DNA of 64,000 nucleotides from Cellulomonas taurus (GCF_012931845.1 NZ_CP051884.1:1798001-1862000), one strand, 5' to 3'; shown: positions 8,507 to 17,569, counted from the first letter of the stretch. The notes: generated by a model from the sequence alone, not told the origin. Numbers and translations are program-made.

Positions 8507-9072
8507 CGCGGACCCTGCGTCGGCTGGACGCGGTGGACGACGTCGAACTCGGCATCCGGTTGCTGCGCGGCACGCCCACCAACGAGGGCCGGGACGACGC
8601 CCAGCTCCGGCGGATCAGCATCGCCGCCCAACGGTTCGGTGCGGACCTGGCCGCCGACCACACCGAACCGGCTGACGGCGCCGTGGTCGTCGAGCGGTCG
8701 GGCGGTGATCGGTCCGTGGTCGCTCGCTATCTGCCGCGTCGCGGCCGGATCGAGCTGTTCACCGACACCGTGGCGCACTGCGAGTCAGTGGTCGCGCGCC
8801 TCGGCTGGACCGACCGCTTCCCGCCGGGCACGGTCCGGGCGGCCGCCGTCCTGCACGAGCGGGCCCACGAGCGGATCACCCATCGGCACGCGGCGGAGTT
8901 GCGCGCGGCGGTCGGCGTGCCCGCGTTGCGGCTGGGCCGGTGGACCCGATGGGCGTACGTCGCGGGCGCCGAGGAACTCGCCGCGCACGCCTACGCCGGA
9001 GCGGTGCTCGGACTGCCCCGCTCCCCCCTGCTGATCACCGCGGCGGCGATGGCCGCCATCGAGGAGGACTGA
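8503..9072 (+). CDS. Hypothetical protein with HExxH motif
   Basis: 189 residues, family not recognised. LHERAH at 117-122 is a clean HExxH (H118, E119, H122). About 35 residues later comes AEELAAHAYAGAVLGLP (156-172), which resembles the ExxAxxFAxxLLMP helix supplying the third metal ligand in ImmA/IrrE peptidases. No signal peptide or membrane segment, so cytoplasmic. It starts inside the stop of the HyuA-like gene (ATGA) and ends three bases before the permease start, so it belongs to the cassette. It may be a metallopeptidase or a metal-dependent hydrolase; the motif alone does not decide. Confidence 0.7.
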   Translation: MTRTLRRLDAVDDVELGIRLLRGTPTNEGRDDAQLRRISIAAQRFGADLAADHTEPADGAVVVERSGGDRSVVARYLPRRGRIELFTDTVAHCESVVARLGWTDRFPPGTVRAAAVLHERAHERITHRHAAELRAAVGVPALRLGRWTRWAYVAGAEELAAHAYAGAVLGLPRSPLLITAAAMAAIEED

Positions 9073-9075
9073 CCC

Positions 9076-10365
9076 GTGGGATTCGTCATCATCGGCATCA
9101 TGGTGGTGGGGGTCGTCCTGATCCTCACCGGCAAACTGCCGACCGCCTTCGCGCTCGCCCTGCTGGCCTCCGCCATCGCCCTGGTCGCCGGGGCGTCCCT
9201 GTCCGGCGCCGAGAACAGCCTGCTGACCACGGTGTACCAGGAGGGCGCGGTGAAACTCGCGTCCACCATGATCGCGGTCCTGCTCGGCTCATGGCTCGGC
9301 TCCCTGCTACGGGAGACCGCGATCGCCAGCACCCTGGTCCGCAAGACGGTCGAGTTCGCCGGTGACCGACCCGTGGTCGTCGCGCTCGGCATCCTGCTGG
9401 TCTCCGCGCTCTGCGGGTCGGTCACCGGATCGGCACCCGCCGCGCTGCTGGCCGGCGTGATCGGAATCCCGGCCATGATCGCGGTCGGCATCCCCAAGGT
9501 CACCGCGGCCGGCACCATCCTGATGGGCATCGGCGCCGGCGTGCCCTTCGAGCTGCCGGTGTGGCAGTTCTTCTCCACCGCGCTGGACATCCCGGTCCCG
9601 GACGTGCGCTCGTTCATGCTCTACCTGTTCCCGTTCGCGGCGGTGGCGGCAATCGCCTACGTGCTGATCGAGTCGCGTCGGCGCGGCCCGGTGCACGAGT
9701 GGTCGATGGCCGCGCTGTCCACCCGGGGACGCGCTCCGTCCCGTCGCCAGCGGTTGGGCGACGCGCCCTGGTTCTCGCTGCTCACGCCGCTGGTGCCGAT
9801 CGTCCTGGCGCTGGTGTTCCTGGTGCCGATCATCCCCTCGCTGCTGGCCGGGGTGGTCTACGCCGTGGTCACCACCACCCGTCCGAGTCAGATGGCGACC
9901 CGTCTGCTCCGTTCGCTGTACGACGGCTTCACGGTGGCCGCTCCCCCGATCACCCTGTTCATCGCGATCGGCATGCTGCTGGCCGCGGTGAATCTGCCCG
10001 GCGCGGTGGGTGCCCTCACCCCGATCGTCGAGGGCATCACCCCGACCAACCCGGTGCTCTACGTCGTGGTGTTCTCCGCCCTGGTGCCGCTCTGCCTGTA
10101 CCGCGGGCCGCTGAACCTGTTCGGTCTCGGTGCCGGGATCGCCGGTGCGATGACCGCGATCGGGGTCTACCCGGCGATGGCCGTCCTCGGCCTGATGACC
10201 TCCTACAACCAGGTGTTCGGCGTCTCCGACCCGACCAGCACGCAGACCGTGTGGGCGGCGCAGTACTCCGGGGTCAAGCCGCAGCAGGTGCTGGTGCGGA
10301 CACTGCCGTACGTCTGGGTGGTGGCCATCGGCGGCATCACGACCTCGGCGGTGCTCTACCTGTGA
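9076..10365 (+). CDS. Membrane permease of the ion transporter (GntP/CitMHS/DctM-like) superfamily
   Basis: 429 residues with about 11-12 hydrophobic segments. A glycine-rich re-entrant stretch LGILLVSALCGSVTGSAPAA (about 113-132) and a second half-repeat with NLPGAVGALTPI and LYRGPLNLFG are typical of anion transporters that use two inverted repeats with helical hairpins. Likely an uptake carrier for an organic acid, energised by cations; the substrate cannot be read. GTG start three bases after the preceding stop, so cotranscribed. It completes the cassette and gives it an import function. It ends 18 bases before the convergent LacI gene. Confidence 0.8.
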   Translation: MGFVIIGIMVVGVVLILTGKLPTAFALALLASAIALVAGASLSGAENSLLTTVYQEGAVKLASTMIAVLLGSWLGSLLRETAIASTLVRKTVEFAGDRPVVVALGILLVSALCGSVTGSAPAALLAGVIGIPAMIAVGIPKVTAAGTILMGIGAGVPFELPVWQFFSTALDIPVPDVRSFMLYLFPFAAVAAIAYVLIESRRRGPVHEWSMAALSTRGRAPSRRQRLGDAPWFSLLTPLVPIVLALVFLVPIIPSLLAGVVYAVVTTTRPSQMATRLLRSLYDGFTVAAPPITLFIAIGMLLAAVNLPGAVGALTPIVEGITPTNPVLYVVVFSALVPLCLYRGPLNLFGLGAGIAGAMTAIGVYPAMAVLGLMTSYNQVFGVSDPTSTQTVWAAQYSGVKPQQVLVRTLPYVWVVAIGGITTSAVLYL

Positions 10366-10370
10366 GGCCC

Positions 10371-10404
10371 CTGGTGCCGCCGGTCAGCCGGCCGGCGGCA
10401 CCAG
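10371..10404. terminator. Convergent hairpin terminator overlapping the lacI-like stop
   Basis: 13-bp arms CTGGTGCCGCCGG / CCGGCGGCACCAG. It spans the gap between the permease stop and the LacI stop, using the last codons of the LacI gene (PPAG) as one arm. Confidence 0.65.
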
Positions 10405-11415
10405 CGTCGCACCCTCGACCACCGGACAGTCCAGGAGCGTGCGCAGCTGCTCGGGGTCGGGCCGGTCGTCGGCGGACAGCAGCCGGGCCAGCAGCGCCAA
10501 CGACCGGCGGCCCAGCTCGGTGCGGGGCGGGTCGAGCCGGGTCAGCTCCTCCGGCCCTGGCTCGGCCCGCCCCGGCGCACCCAGCGCCACCACACTGAGC
10601 TGCTCCGGGACGCGTAGCCCCGCGGCCCGGGCCCGCGCCAGCACCGCCGCCGCCAGGGCGGCGTCCTCCACGATGGCCAGGGTGGGCGCATGCTCCTCGA
10701 TCGCCGCCCAGGCGAGGTCGACCTGCCCCGGGCCTGCCTCCACCTCGATCGGGTGCGCGCCGGTCGACCCGTCGCGGACCCCGGTGCGCCGGTCCCATAC
10801 GGATTCGCCGCCGGCCGGCAGATGCAGGAACAGCATCCGGCGGTGCCCGAGCTCGACAGCTCCGCGCACCAGGTCCCGGGTGGCGGACACGTAGTCGATC
10901 CCCACATACGGGATCTGCGGGGCGTCACGACGTCCGACCGCGACCACCCGGAACCCGCCGTCCACCAGCCGGCCGAGCTCGGCGGCATCCATGGTGAGCC
11001 CGAGCAGCAGCACGCCGTCGGCCAGCCGCAATCGGGTCGGACCGTCGAAGAGGCGCCGCCGTCCGTCCCGCACCGGGGCACTGGTGAAGAGCATGAGATC
11101 GCAGCCGACGCGTTCGGCCTCGGCCTCGATCCCGGTGAGCAGCGGAGCGTAGAAGTCCTGGCTGCCGGTCGGGAACGCCGGTTCGTAGGTGAACACCCCG
11201 ATGATCCGGTTGTCCATCCCCGCCAGCCGCCGCGCCGAGGGATCGGCGACGTACTGGGTCTCCTGGATCACGCGCAGCACCCGGTCCCGGGTCTCGGGCG
11301 GGATCCGACTCTTCCCGGCGCGTTCGTTCAGCACCAGGGACACCGTGGCCTGGCTCACCCCGGCCAGCTCGGCGATCCGGCGCTGGGTGACCCGGCCCGA
11401 ACTGGTGCGCGCCAT
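10384..11415 (-). CDS. LacI-family transcriptional regulator of the FAD/HyuA cassette (inferred)
   Basis: 343 residues. N-terminal HTH: RIAELAGVSQATVSLVLNER (13-32), followed by the hinge and a periplasmic-binding-protein-like effector domain. Convergent to the four-gene cassette and separated from it by 18 bases. A dyad GCTCATACGCATGACCG lies 20-40 bases upstream of its start and an almost identical one sits in the cassette promoter at 4.55 kb, which argues for autoregulation and repression of the cassette. The effector-domain ligand is unknown. A second LacI gene follows upstream on the same strand but belongs to the galactan operon. Confidence 0.88.
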   Translation of the reverse strand: MARTSSGRVTQRRIAELAGVSQATVSLVLNERAGKSRIPPETRDRVLRVIQETQYVADPSARRLAGMDNRIIGVFTYEPAFPTGSQDFYAPLLTGIEAEAERVGCDLMLFTSAPVRDGRRRLFDGPTRLRLADGVLLLGLTMDAAELGRLVDGGFRVVAVGRRDAPQIPYVGIDYVSATRDLVRGAVELGHRRMLFLHLPAGGESVWDRRTGVRDGSTGAHPIEVEAGPGQVDLAWAAIEEHAPTLAIVEDAALAAAVLARARAAGLRVPEQLSVVALGAPGRAEPGPEELTRLDPPRTELGRRSLALLARLLSADDRPDPEQLRTLLDCPVVEGATLVPPAG

Positions 11416-11427
11416 CGCGGCTCTCCT

Positions 11428-11459
11428 CCCCGCGCGCTCATACGCATGACCGCGCGGGG
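11428..11459. promoter_or_regulatory. Operator-like dyad nested in a GC-rich inverted repeat
   Basis: CCCCGCGCG (11428-11436) and CGCGCGGGG (11451-11459) flank the CG-centred dyad TCATACGCATGA. The whole sits between the stop of the galactan LacI gene and the start of the next LacI gene. The outer repeat may terminate the upstream transcript; the inner 17 bases (11436-11452) match the cassette promoter operator at 4548-4564 in 14 positions. Confidence 0.6.
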
Positions 11460-11467
11460 ACAGCCTG

Positions 11468-12481
11468 TCAGGTCGTCCCGCGCTCCACCAGCGCCGTGGG
11501 CAGCGTGATCCTGGCCGGTTCCGCCCCGTCCACCACCTCGAGCAGCAACCGGACCATCTCGGCCGCGATCCGTTCCAGTGGTTGGCGGATGGTGGTCAGC
11601 GGCGGCTCCAACGTGGCCGCCAGGCCCGAGTCGTCGAAGCCACCCACCGCCACGTCCTGCGGCACGGTGCGGCCGGCCTCGCGCAGGCTCGCCAGCGCCC
11701 CGGCCGCCATCAGGTCCGAGGCCACGAAGACCGCGTCCAGATCCGGTCGCCGGTCCAGCAGGGTCCGCATGGCCTGCTGTCCACCGGCGCGGGTGTAGTC
11801 GCCGTGCGCGACCAGCTCGGGGTCGTACCGCTCCCCCAGCGCGTCCCGGTAGCCCGCCAGTCGCCGCAGACCGCCCGGGGTGTCCTGCGGGCCGGTGATG
11901 GTCGCGATCCGGCTCCGCCTCCGGGACAGCAGGTGCTCGGTCATGGTGCGCGCGCCACCGAAGTCGTCCGCCGACACCCAGCCGATCCGGTCCTCGTAGC
12001 CCAGCGGCTCACCGCAGGCGATGGTCGGCACGCCCTGGCGCAGCAGATCCCCGACCACCGGGTTGCCGTGGTGGGAGGAGATCAGCAGCACGCCGTCGAC
12101 GTGCCCGGCGGCGACGTAGTCGGTGATCCGGCGACGCTCCTGCGGGGCACCGGCCACCATCAGCAGCAGTGGCATCTCCCGCGCGGACAGGGCCTCCGCC
12201 GCGGCCCGGAGCAGGATGGAGAACGTCGGGTCCTCGAACAGCAGGTGCTGGGGTTCGGTGAGCAGGAAGGCGACCGAGTTGGACCGGCCGGTCACCAGGC
12301 TTCGCGCGTGCTGGTTCGCCGCGTAGCCGGTGGAGCGGATCGCGTCCCGCACCGCCTGCTCGGCCTCCGGCGACACCCAGTGCCCGCCGTTCAGCACCCG
12401 GGACACCGTGCCCCGGGACACCCCGGCCACGGCTGCCACGTCACGGATCGTCGGGCGTCTGCGCCCGGTCGAGGACTCCAC
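11468..12481 (-). CDS. LacI-family regulator of galactan utilisation
   Basis: 337 residues. HTH PTIRDVAAVAGVSRGTVSRV (10-29) then VLNGGHWVSPEA, effector-binding domain to the C terminus. GTG at 12481 chosen because it places the HTH at the usual distance from the N terminus and has AAGG upstream; open frame continues further upstream but in non-coding composition. Last gene of the leftward galactan operon, 172 bases after the GH53 stop. By position it likely represses the operon, acting at the CTGTGACCGTGCACAG dyads before the GH42 gene, with galactose or galacto-oligosaccharide as inferred effector. Confidence 0.87.
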   Translation of the reverse strand: MESSTGRRRPTIRDVAAVAGVSRGTVSRVLNGGHWVSPEAEQAVRDAIRSTGYAANQHARSLVTGRSNSVAFLLTEPQHLLFEDPTFSILLRAAAEALSAREMPLLLMVAGAPQERRRITDYVAAGHVDGVLLISSHHGNPVVGDLLRQGVPTIACGEPLGYEDRIGWVSADDFGGARTMTEHLLSRRRSRIATITGPQDTPGGLRRLAGYRDALGERYDPELVAHGDYTRAGGQQAMRTLLDRRPDLDAVFVASDLMAAGALASLREAGRTVPQDVAVGGFDDSGLAATLEPPLTTIRQPLERIAAEMVRLLLEVVDGAEPARITLPTALVERGTT

Positions 12482-12653
12482 GGGCCCGACCTTACGGGCT
12501 GGCCGGGTCGCGGAGCGGGAGGTCGGGGCGGTGCTGGGCGCACCGTCACCCGTTGTGCCCAGAGCGAGGGCAGTCGACCGCGAGGTGCCCGAGGGCGCAG
12601 GGGTGCCGATCCGGGTCGCCCCCGGACCGCTCCCGCCTGCGCCCTCCTGACGC

Positions 12654-15089
12654 TCAGGCACCCGAGGGCCGTCGCCGCACCGCGCGCACCGCCCCGAGCA
12701 CCACCACACCACCGAGCAGCAGCAGTCCGGCCGCGAGCACTGGTCCGGCCATACCGGAGCCGGTGGTGGCCAGCGTGGAGGCGGGCGAGGTGGGGCGACC
12801 GGACGTGGTGCCCGGGGCCTGTGCGGTTCCCGAAGCTGGGGTCCCCGGGTTCGGGGTCCCAGGGTTCGGGGTCCCAGGGTCCGGCGTTCCCGGGTCGGGC
12901 GTTCCGGGGTCCGGGGTCCCCGGGGCGCCCGGATCCGGCGCGCGCTCCAGCCCGGCCAGTGCCGTCCGCAGCTCGGCGACCGCCGCGTCCACCGCCGCCT
13001 GCCCCGGACTCGGCGCGTCCAGCACGAACCGGCCGCGGTCGACCGCTCGGTCCAGCGCGACCAGCGAGGCGGCCGTGAACGCGGCCCGGTCGATCGCGTC
13101 CGCGTCGTCGACCAGGCTGCGCAGCGGTGCGACGTCCCCGGCGGCCGAGGTCGGCATCGCCACCAGCGCCACCTCGTCCAGCGTGCCCCAGGCACCCGCG
13201 CTGAGCTGGAAGGACGCCGACACCACGACCACCCCGTCGGAGGCGACCGCCAGCGGTGCCGTCTGCGGCTGCTGCCAGTTCTGGTACCCGCTGAGCCGGA
13301 AGTCGGCGGATACCGAGGAGATGCCGGAGCTGGCACTGATCCGGGTGACGTCGGCGGATCCCGACCCGTCGCCCTGCACCTGCGCCGACAGTCGGTACTG
13401 CCCCGCCGGCACCCCGGTCAGGGTCTGCTCCACGGTGAAGGAGTACGCGCTGCCGGACCAGAAGTGCACCGACCGGTTCCCGGCGTAGGGGTCGTCGGTG
13501 GAGCTGATCGTGTACCCCGTCCCGGTGCCGGTCCACGGCGCGACGCCGTCCTCGAAGCCGGAGTTGACCACCAGGTTGGTGCCCTGGCCCGCATCCGCCA
13601 GCACCGTGACGGTGGCGACCACCGGGTGTCCACCCGTGGTCACGCCGGTCACCCGGTAGGTCCCGGCGCCGAGGATCCACGCGGTGTCGCCACGCCAGGT
13701 GACCGCCTGGTCCTCGCCGGTGCCGTCGTTGTAGCTGACCCGCACGGTGGTGGGCAGCGTGATCGGGTCACCGTCCACCACGGTCAGCGCCGGGTTGGTC
13801 ACCGCGTCCACCTTGCGGGGAGCGACCGAGCCGGTCACCGCGTACTGGTACACCCGCAGTGACTCCAATGGGGTCCCGTCGTGGGCGAACATCGCCTGGT
13901 TGTCCCAGCCGGAGCCGCCGAAGTCGTCGGCCCACTCCCCACCCAACGCGCCGTCGGGGTCGTAGAACTCCTGGGACGCCGGGCTCGCCCAGCCGGACCC
14001 GTCCCGGTCCCAGAGCAGCCGATTGGCGGCCGCCTGGTCCGCCGGGCCCACCGCCAGCCAGGCGGGTTCCCAGTAGAAGGTGCCCAGCCCGTGGCCGCCG
14101 GAGACGTTGGCCACCGCCTGCATCACGTCGCGCACCGCCGATGCCTGGCCCTGCACGGTGGCCGGGTAGGCGGACGGCTCGGTGCGGATCACGTTCGGGT
14201 ACCCGTCGCCGTCGGCGAGGGTGTACGCCCAGGAGGTCTCGGCGACCGCCACGTCCTTGCCGTAGGTGGTGGCGACCTGGTTCAGCACCGCGGTCAGGTT
14301 CTCCGGTGTGCCGTGCCAGAACGGGTAGTACGAGCTGAGGAAGACGTCGTAGTCCACGCCGCGGTCGTCCAGTGCCTTCGCCGCCGCCGCGTACTGGCCG
14401 GCCCGCTCCGGGTTGGTGAAGTGCACGGCGACCTTGACCTGCGGCCCGAGGGTCGACCGGACGGCCTCCGACCCGGACTGGAACAGCCGGGCGGTGTCGT
14501 CCCAGCCGGTCGTCCCGGCGATCTCGCCACCGGTGGTCTCGTTGCCGATCTGCACCATGCCCACGTCGACACCGGCCGCGGCCATCGACGCCAGGGTGTC
14601 GGCGGTGTAGTCGTGCAGAGCGGTGATCCGGCCGTCCAGGTCCAGCCCGCGCCAGGCCTTCGGCAGCTTCTGCTGCCCCGGGTGCGCCCAGAAGTCCGAG
14701 TAGTGGAAGTCGACCAGCACCTGCATCCCGGCGGCGGTGGCCCGCTGCCCGATCTCGATCGCCCGGGCCGCGTCCACGTTGCCGCCGCCGTACCCGGCCC
14801 CGTCGGCGGTGAACGGGTCGTTCCAGACCCGGATCCGGGTCCAGTTCACGCCGTGGTCGGCCAGCAGCTCGAACAGGTCGGCGGGCTGCCCGGCCTCGTC
14901 ACGGAACACCACCCCGGATGCCTCCAGGGACAGCACGGTGGAGACGTCCACCCCGTTGATCCAGTCCGCGCCCATCCCCTCGACCCGGGGCACGGTGATT
15001 CCCGCGTCCACCGGCCCGTCGTCGGCCATCGCCGGAGCGGCTCCCAGGGCCAGCGCCCCGGCCAGGATTCCCACCATCAGTCGTCTCAT
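12654..15089 (-). CDS. Cell-wall-anchored arabinogalactan endo-beta-1,4-galactanase (GH53)
   Basis: 811 residues. Signal peptide 1-22 (ends APAMA). GH53 catalytic domain about 30-410 with acid/base E184 in QIGNE and nucleophile E284 in VAETSWAY. Then a bacterial Ig-like region (Pfam Big_4 type, about 420-500), a CBM-like jelly-roll segment (NLVVNSGFEDGVAPW onward) and a helical segment. A PGTPDPGTP-type repeat linker precedes the sorting signal LATTG (773-777), a 20-residue hydrophobic stretch and an RAVRRR tail. LAxTG is the class E sortase signal of actinobacteria, so the enzyme is probably fixed to peptidoglycan. It cuts beta-1,4-galactan outside the cell; products feed the adjacent ABC importer. 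Start overlaps the permease stop by one base. Confidence 0.92.
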   Translation of the reverse strand: MRRLMVGILAGALALGAAPAMADDGPVDAGITVPRVEGMGADWINGVDVSTVLSLEASGVVFRDEAGQPADLFELLADHGVNWTRIRVWNDPFTADGAGYGGGNVDAARAIEIGQRATAAGMQVLVDFHYSDFWAHPGQQKLPKAWRGLDLDGRITALHDYTADTLASMAAAGVDVGMVQIGNETTGGEIAGTTGWDDTARLFQSGSEAVRSTLGPQVKVAVHFTNPERAGQYAAAAKALDDRGVDYDVFLSSYYPFWHGTPENLTAVLNQVATTYGKDVAVAETSWAYTLADGDGYPNVIRTEPSAYPATVQGQASAVRDVMQAVANVSGGHGLGTFYWEPAWLAVGPADQAAANRLLWDRDGSGWASPASQEFYDPDGALGGEWADDFGGSGWDNQAMFAHDGTPLESLRVYQYAVTGSVAPRKVDAVTNPALTVVDGDPITLPTTVRVSYNDGTGEDQAVTWRGDTAWILGAGTYRVTGVTTGGHPVVATVTVLADAGQGTNLVVNSGFEDGVAPWTGTGTGYTISSTDDPYAGNRSVHFWSGSAYSFTVEQTLTGVPAGQYRLSAQVQGDGSGSADVTRISASSGISSVSADFRLSGYQNWQQPQTAPLAVASDGVVVVSASFQLSAGAWGTLDEVALVAMPTSAAGDVAPLRSLVDDADAIDRAAFTAASLVALDRAVDRGRFVLDAPSPGQAAVDAAVAELRTALAGLERAPDPGAPGTPDPGTPDPGTPDPGTPNPGTPNPGTPASGTAQAPGTTSGRPTSPASTLATTGSGMAGPVLAAGLLLLGGVVVLGAVRAVRRRPSGA

Positions 15090-15943
15090 CAGCCCTTCAC
15101 CGATCCCGCCGACAGCCCGCCGACGATGTAGCGCTGCAACGACAGGAACAGCGCCAGCACCGGGATCGAACCGATCACCGCACCGGCGGCGAACAGTCCC
15201 CAGCGCGAGGTCAGCTGGTTGGAGACCCACTGGTACATCCCCACCGCGAGGGTCCAGTTCTCCTCCGAGGTGAGCACGATCCGGGCCAGGATGAAGTCGC
15301 CGAAGGCCGCGATGAACGCCAGCAGCGCGACCACCGCGAGAATCGGCGTCACCAGCGGCATGATCAGCCGCCAGTAGATCTGCGCATGGGTGGCACCGTC
15401 GATGGTCGCCGCCTCGTCGATCTCCCGGGGCACCGAGTTGAAGAAGCCGTACATCAGGAAGGTGTTCGCGCCCAGCGCCCCGCCCAGGTAGACGCAGATC
15501 AGCGCGATCCGGGAGTTCACGCCCAGCGCCGGGATCACGTTCCCCAGCGAGATCAGCAGCAGGAACACCGCCACGAACGCCACCGTCTGCGGGAACATCT
15601 GGATGATCAGCAGCGTGGTCAGCGAGGCACGGCGACCGCGGAACCGGAACCGGCTGAACGCGTAGGCGGCGGCCGCCCCCATCAGCACGGCCCCGAACGC
15701 GGCAGCACCGCCGATCACCAGGGTGTTGGTCACCCAGGTCCAGAACATCGTGCCGCTCAGCGCGCTGAAGTTGTCCAGGCCGATCGAGCTGAACAGCCGA
15801 CTCGACCCGGCCAGCGAACCGCGCGGGTCCAGGGCGGCCGACAGCGCGTAGACCAGCGGGAACACCGCGTAGAACACGATCACCGCGCCGACCGGGTACT
15901 TCCAGCCGACCTCGGCCCACCACCGACGGTTACGGGTCGTCAT
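15089..15943 (-). CDS. ABC sugar importer permease, MalG/GanQ-like
   Basis: 284 residues, six membrane segments, with the EAA loop EIDEAATIDGATHAQIYWRL that docks the ATPase. The operon has no ATPase gene; such actinobacterial sugar importers commonly share one MsiK-type ATPase encoded elsewhere. The start ATG overlaps the stop of the MalF-like gene (ATGA) with GAGGAG just upstream, and its stop overlaps the GH53 start, so the three are translationally coupled. Probable substrate: galacto-oligosaccharides, from its enzyme neighbours. Confidence 0.92.
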   Translation of the reverse strand: MTTRNRRWWAEVGWKYPVGAVIVFYAVFPLVYALSAALDPRGSLAGSSRLFSSIGLDNFSALSGTMFWTWVTNTLVIGGAAAFGAVLMGAAAAYAFSRFRFRGRRASLTTLLIIQMFPQTVAFVAVFLLLISLGNVIPALGVNSRIALICVYLGGALGANTFLMYGFFNSVPREIDEAATIDGATHAQIYWRLIMPLVTPILAVVALLAFIAAFGDFILARIVLTSEENWTLAVGMYQWVSNQLTSRWGLFAAGAVIGSIPVLALFLSLQRYIVGGLSAGSVKG

Positions 15944-17532
15944 CACATCTCCTCGAGCTTGCGGGTGCGGCGGAAGGCCAGCGCGGAGATCACGCCGATC
16001 ACGATGAACACCACGATGGAGAGCGCACTCGCCAGGCCGTAGTCGGCCCGACCGCCGGAGACCCCGGAGATCTGGTAGATCGCGCTGATCAGGATGTCGG
16101 TCGACCCCATCGGCGTGCTGGACCCGCTGAACGCCGGGCCACCGCCGGTGAGCATGTAGATGATGGTGAAGTTGTTGAAGTTGAAGGCGAAGGAGGCGAT
16201 CGCCAGCGGTGCGGTGGAGACCAGCAGCATCGGCAGGGTGATCGACCGGAACTGCCGCCACCGCCCGGCACCGTCCACCCGGGCCGCCTCCATCACGTCA
16301 CCGGGCAGTGCCTGCAGCGCGCCGGTGGTGACCAGGAACCAGTACGGGTAGCTCAGCCACAGGTTCACCCAGAGGATCGCGAGCTTGGCCAGCCACGGGT
16401 CGCTCAGCCAGCCGATGTCCGCGCCGAGGAAGAACCACTCGTTGACCACCCCGAACTCGCTGTTCAGCATCCCGCGCCAGAGCAGGGCGGACATGAACGC
16501 CGGGAAGGCGTACGGCAGGATCATCAGCGTCCGCAGCACCTTGCGGCCGCGCACCCGGGGGTCGTTGTAGATCAGCGCGAACAGCAGCCCCAGCCCGAAG
16601 CTGGTCAGCACGGTCAGGATGGCGAAGGCGAACGTCCAGAGCGTCACCTTGAGCAACGGCGAGGCGTAGGTCGCGTCGGTGAACGCCCGGACGAAGTTGT
16701 CGAAGCCGACGTTGACGTACCACCCGGCGGCGAGCCGGTCGCCGTCCGGGCTGACGAAGCTCCCCCGGTCGTCGGGCGCGTAGACGACGCCGGTCTCGGT
16801 GTTGGTGATGGTCTGCTCGTCGGCGTCCCAGACCAGCCGGGAGGTGTAGATCGCGCCGGTCGATCCCTCCCGGGTGCGCAGCGAGCCGTCCTCGGCGTCG
16901 TCGGAGATCGGCACCCGGAGCGCGACCACCTGCTGCTGCAGGTCGGTGTCGGTGAACAGGTCGGCCCGCGGGACGACGGTCCAGCCCGGCACGACGTCGG
17001 GGGTGCCGTTGTCACCGATCGTCGCGCCCTCGACCTCGGTCAGCGGCTGCTCGGTGGTGCCGACCCGCACTCTGCCCGTGTCGCCAGCATCCACGATGGC
17101 GAAGCCCAGCTCGTCGCCATTGCGCACCACCGCCAACGGGTACTGCGGGGAGTCCGCCACCGGCCGCTCGTCCTGGATCAGCGCCGCGTCCACCGCCTGC
17201 TGCATCGAGCCGAGATGGCCGGTGCCGTAGTTCGTGAAGGCGACGTAGCCGGTGTACAGCAGCGTGAACATCTGGAACACGGCCAGGAACACCAGACCGG
17301 GGAACAGGTACTTCAGCGGGACGGCGCGCTTGCTGAAGTAGATCCAGTCGGCGGCCAGCAGCCCGACCAGCAGCGCGGCCAGGATCACCCAGGCTCCGGC
17401 GGTGTAGGCGGACAGGATCGCCGTGATGCCGGCCGCGTTGACCAGCATCATCAGCAACAGCTTCGCCACGAACCCGCCGCCCAGCCCACGCCACGACCGG
17501 GCGTGCGACTCGCGGGGTGGTGCTTCGGACAT
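15943..17532 (-). CDS. ABC sugar importer permease, MalF/GanP-like
   Basis: 529 residues, longer than simple MalF homologues because of a large extracytoplasmic P2-like loop at about residues 110-270, as in E. coli MalF and Bacillus GanP. About eight membrane segments; the EAA loop reads DVMEAARVDGAGRWRQFRSI. The loop contacts the binding protein in MalF. Follows the binding-protein gene after 75 bases that contain a strong stem-loop. Partner of the MalG-like permease downstream. Confidence 0.92.
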   Translation of the reverse strand: MSEAPPRESHARSWRGLGGGFVAKLLLMMLVNAAGITAILSAYTAGAWVILAALLVGLLAADWIYFSKRAVPLKYLFPGLVFLAVFQMFTLLYTGYVAFTNYGTGHLGSMQQAVDAALIQDERPVADSPQYPLAVVRNGDELGFAIVDAGDTGRVRVGTTEQPLTEVEGATIGDNGTPDVVPGWTVVPRADLFTDTDLQQQVVALRVPISDDAEDGSLRTREGSTGAIYTSRLVWDADEQTITNTETGVVYAPDDRGSFVSPDGDRLAAGWYVNVGFDNFVRAFTDATYASPLLKVTLWTFAFAILTVLTSFGLGLLFALIYNDPRVRGRKVLRTLMILPYAFPAFMSALLWRGMLNSEFGVVNEWFFLGADIGWLSDPWLAKLAILWVNLWLSYPYWFLVTTGALQALPGDVMEAARVDGAGRWRQFRSITLPMLLVSTAPLAIASFAFNFNNFTIIYMLTGGGPAFSGSSTPMGSTDILISAIYQISGVSGGRADYGLASALSIVVFIVIGVISALAFRRTRKLEEM

Positions 17533-17569
17533 GGCAGGGGACTCCTCGGATCGCCGGACGATGACGGGG

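Noticed and set aside
12840..12925. Short direct DNA repeats in the galactanase gene
   Set aside because: They encode the PGTPD/PGTPN linker before the sorting signal and need no other explanation.
12654..15923. Possible fusion of the MalG-like permease region to the GH53 galactanase as one protein
   Set aside because: The upstream part is a shadow frame of the permease gene. A signal peptide begins at ATG 15089, in a standard stop/start overlap.
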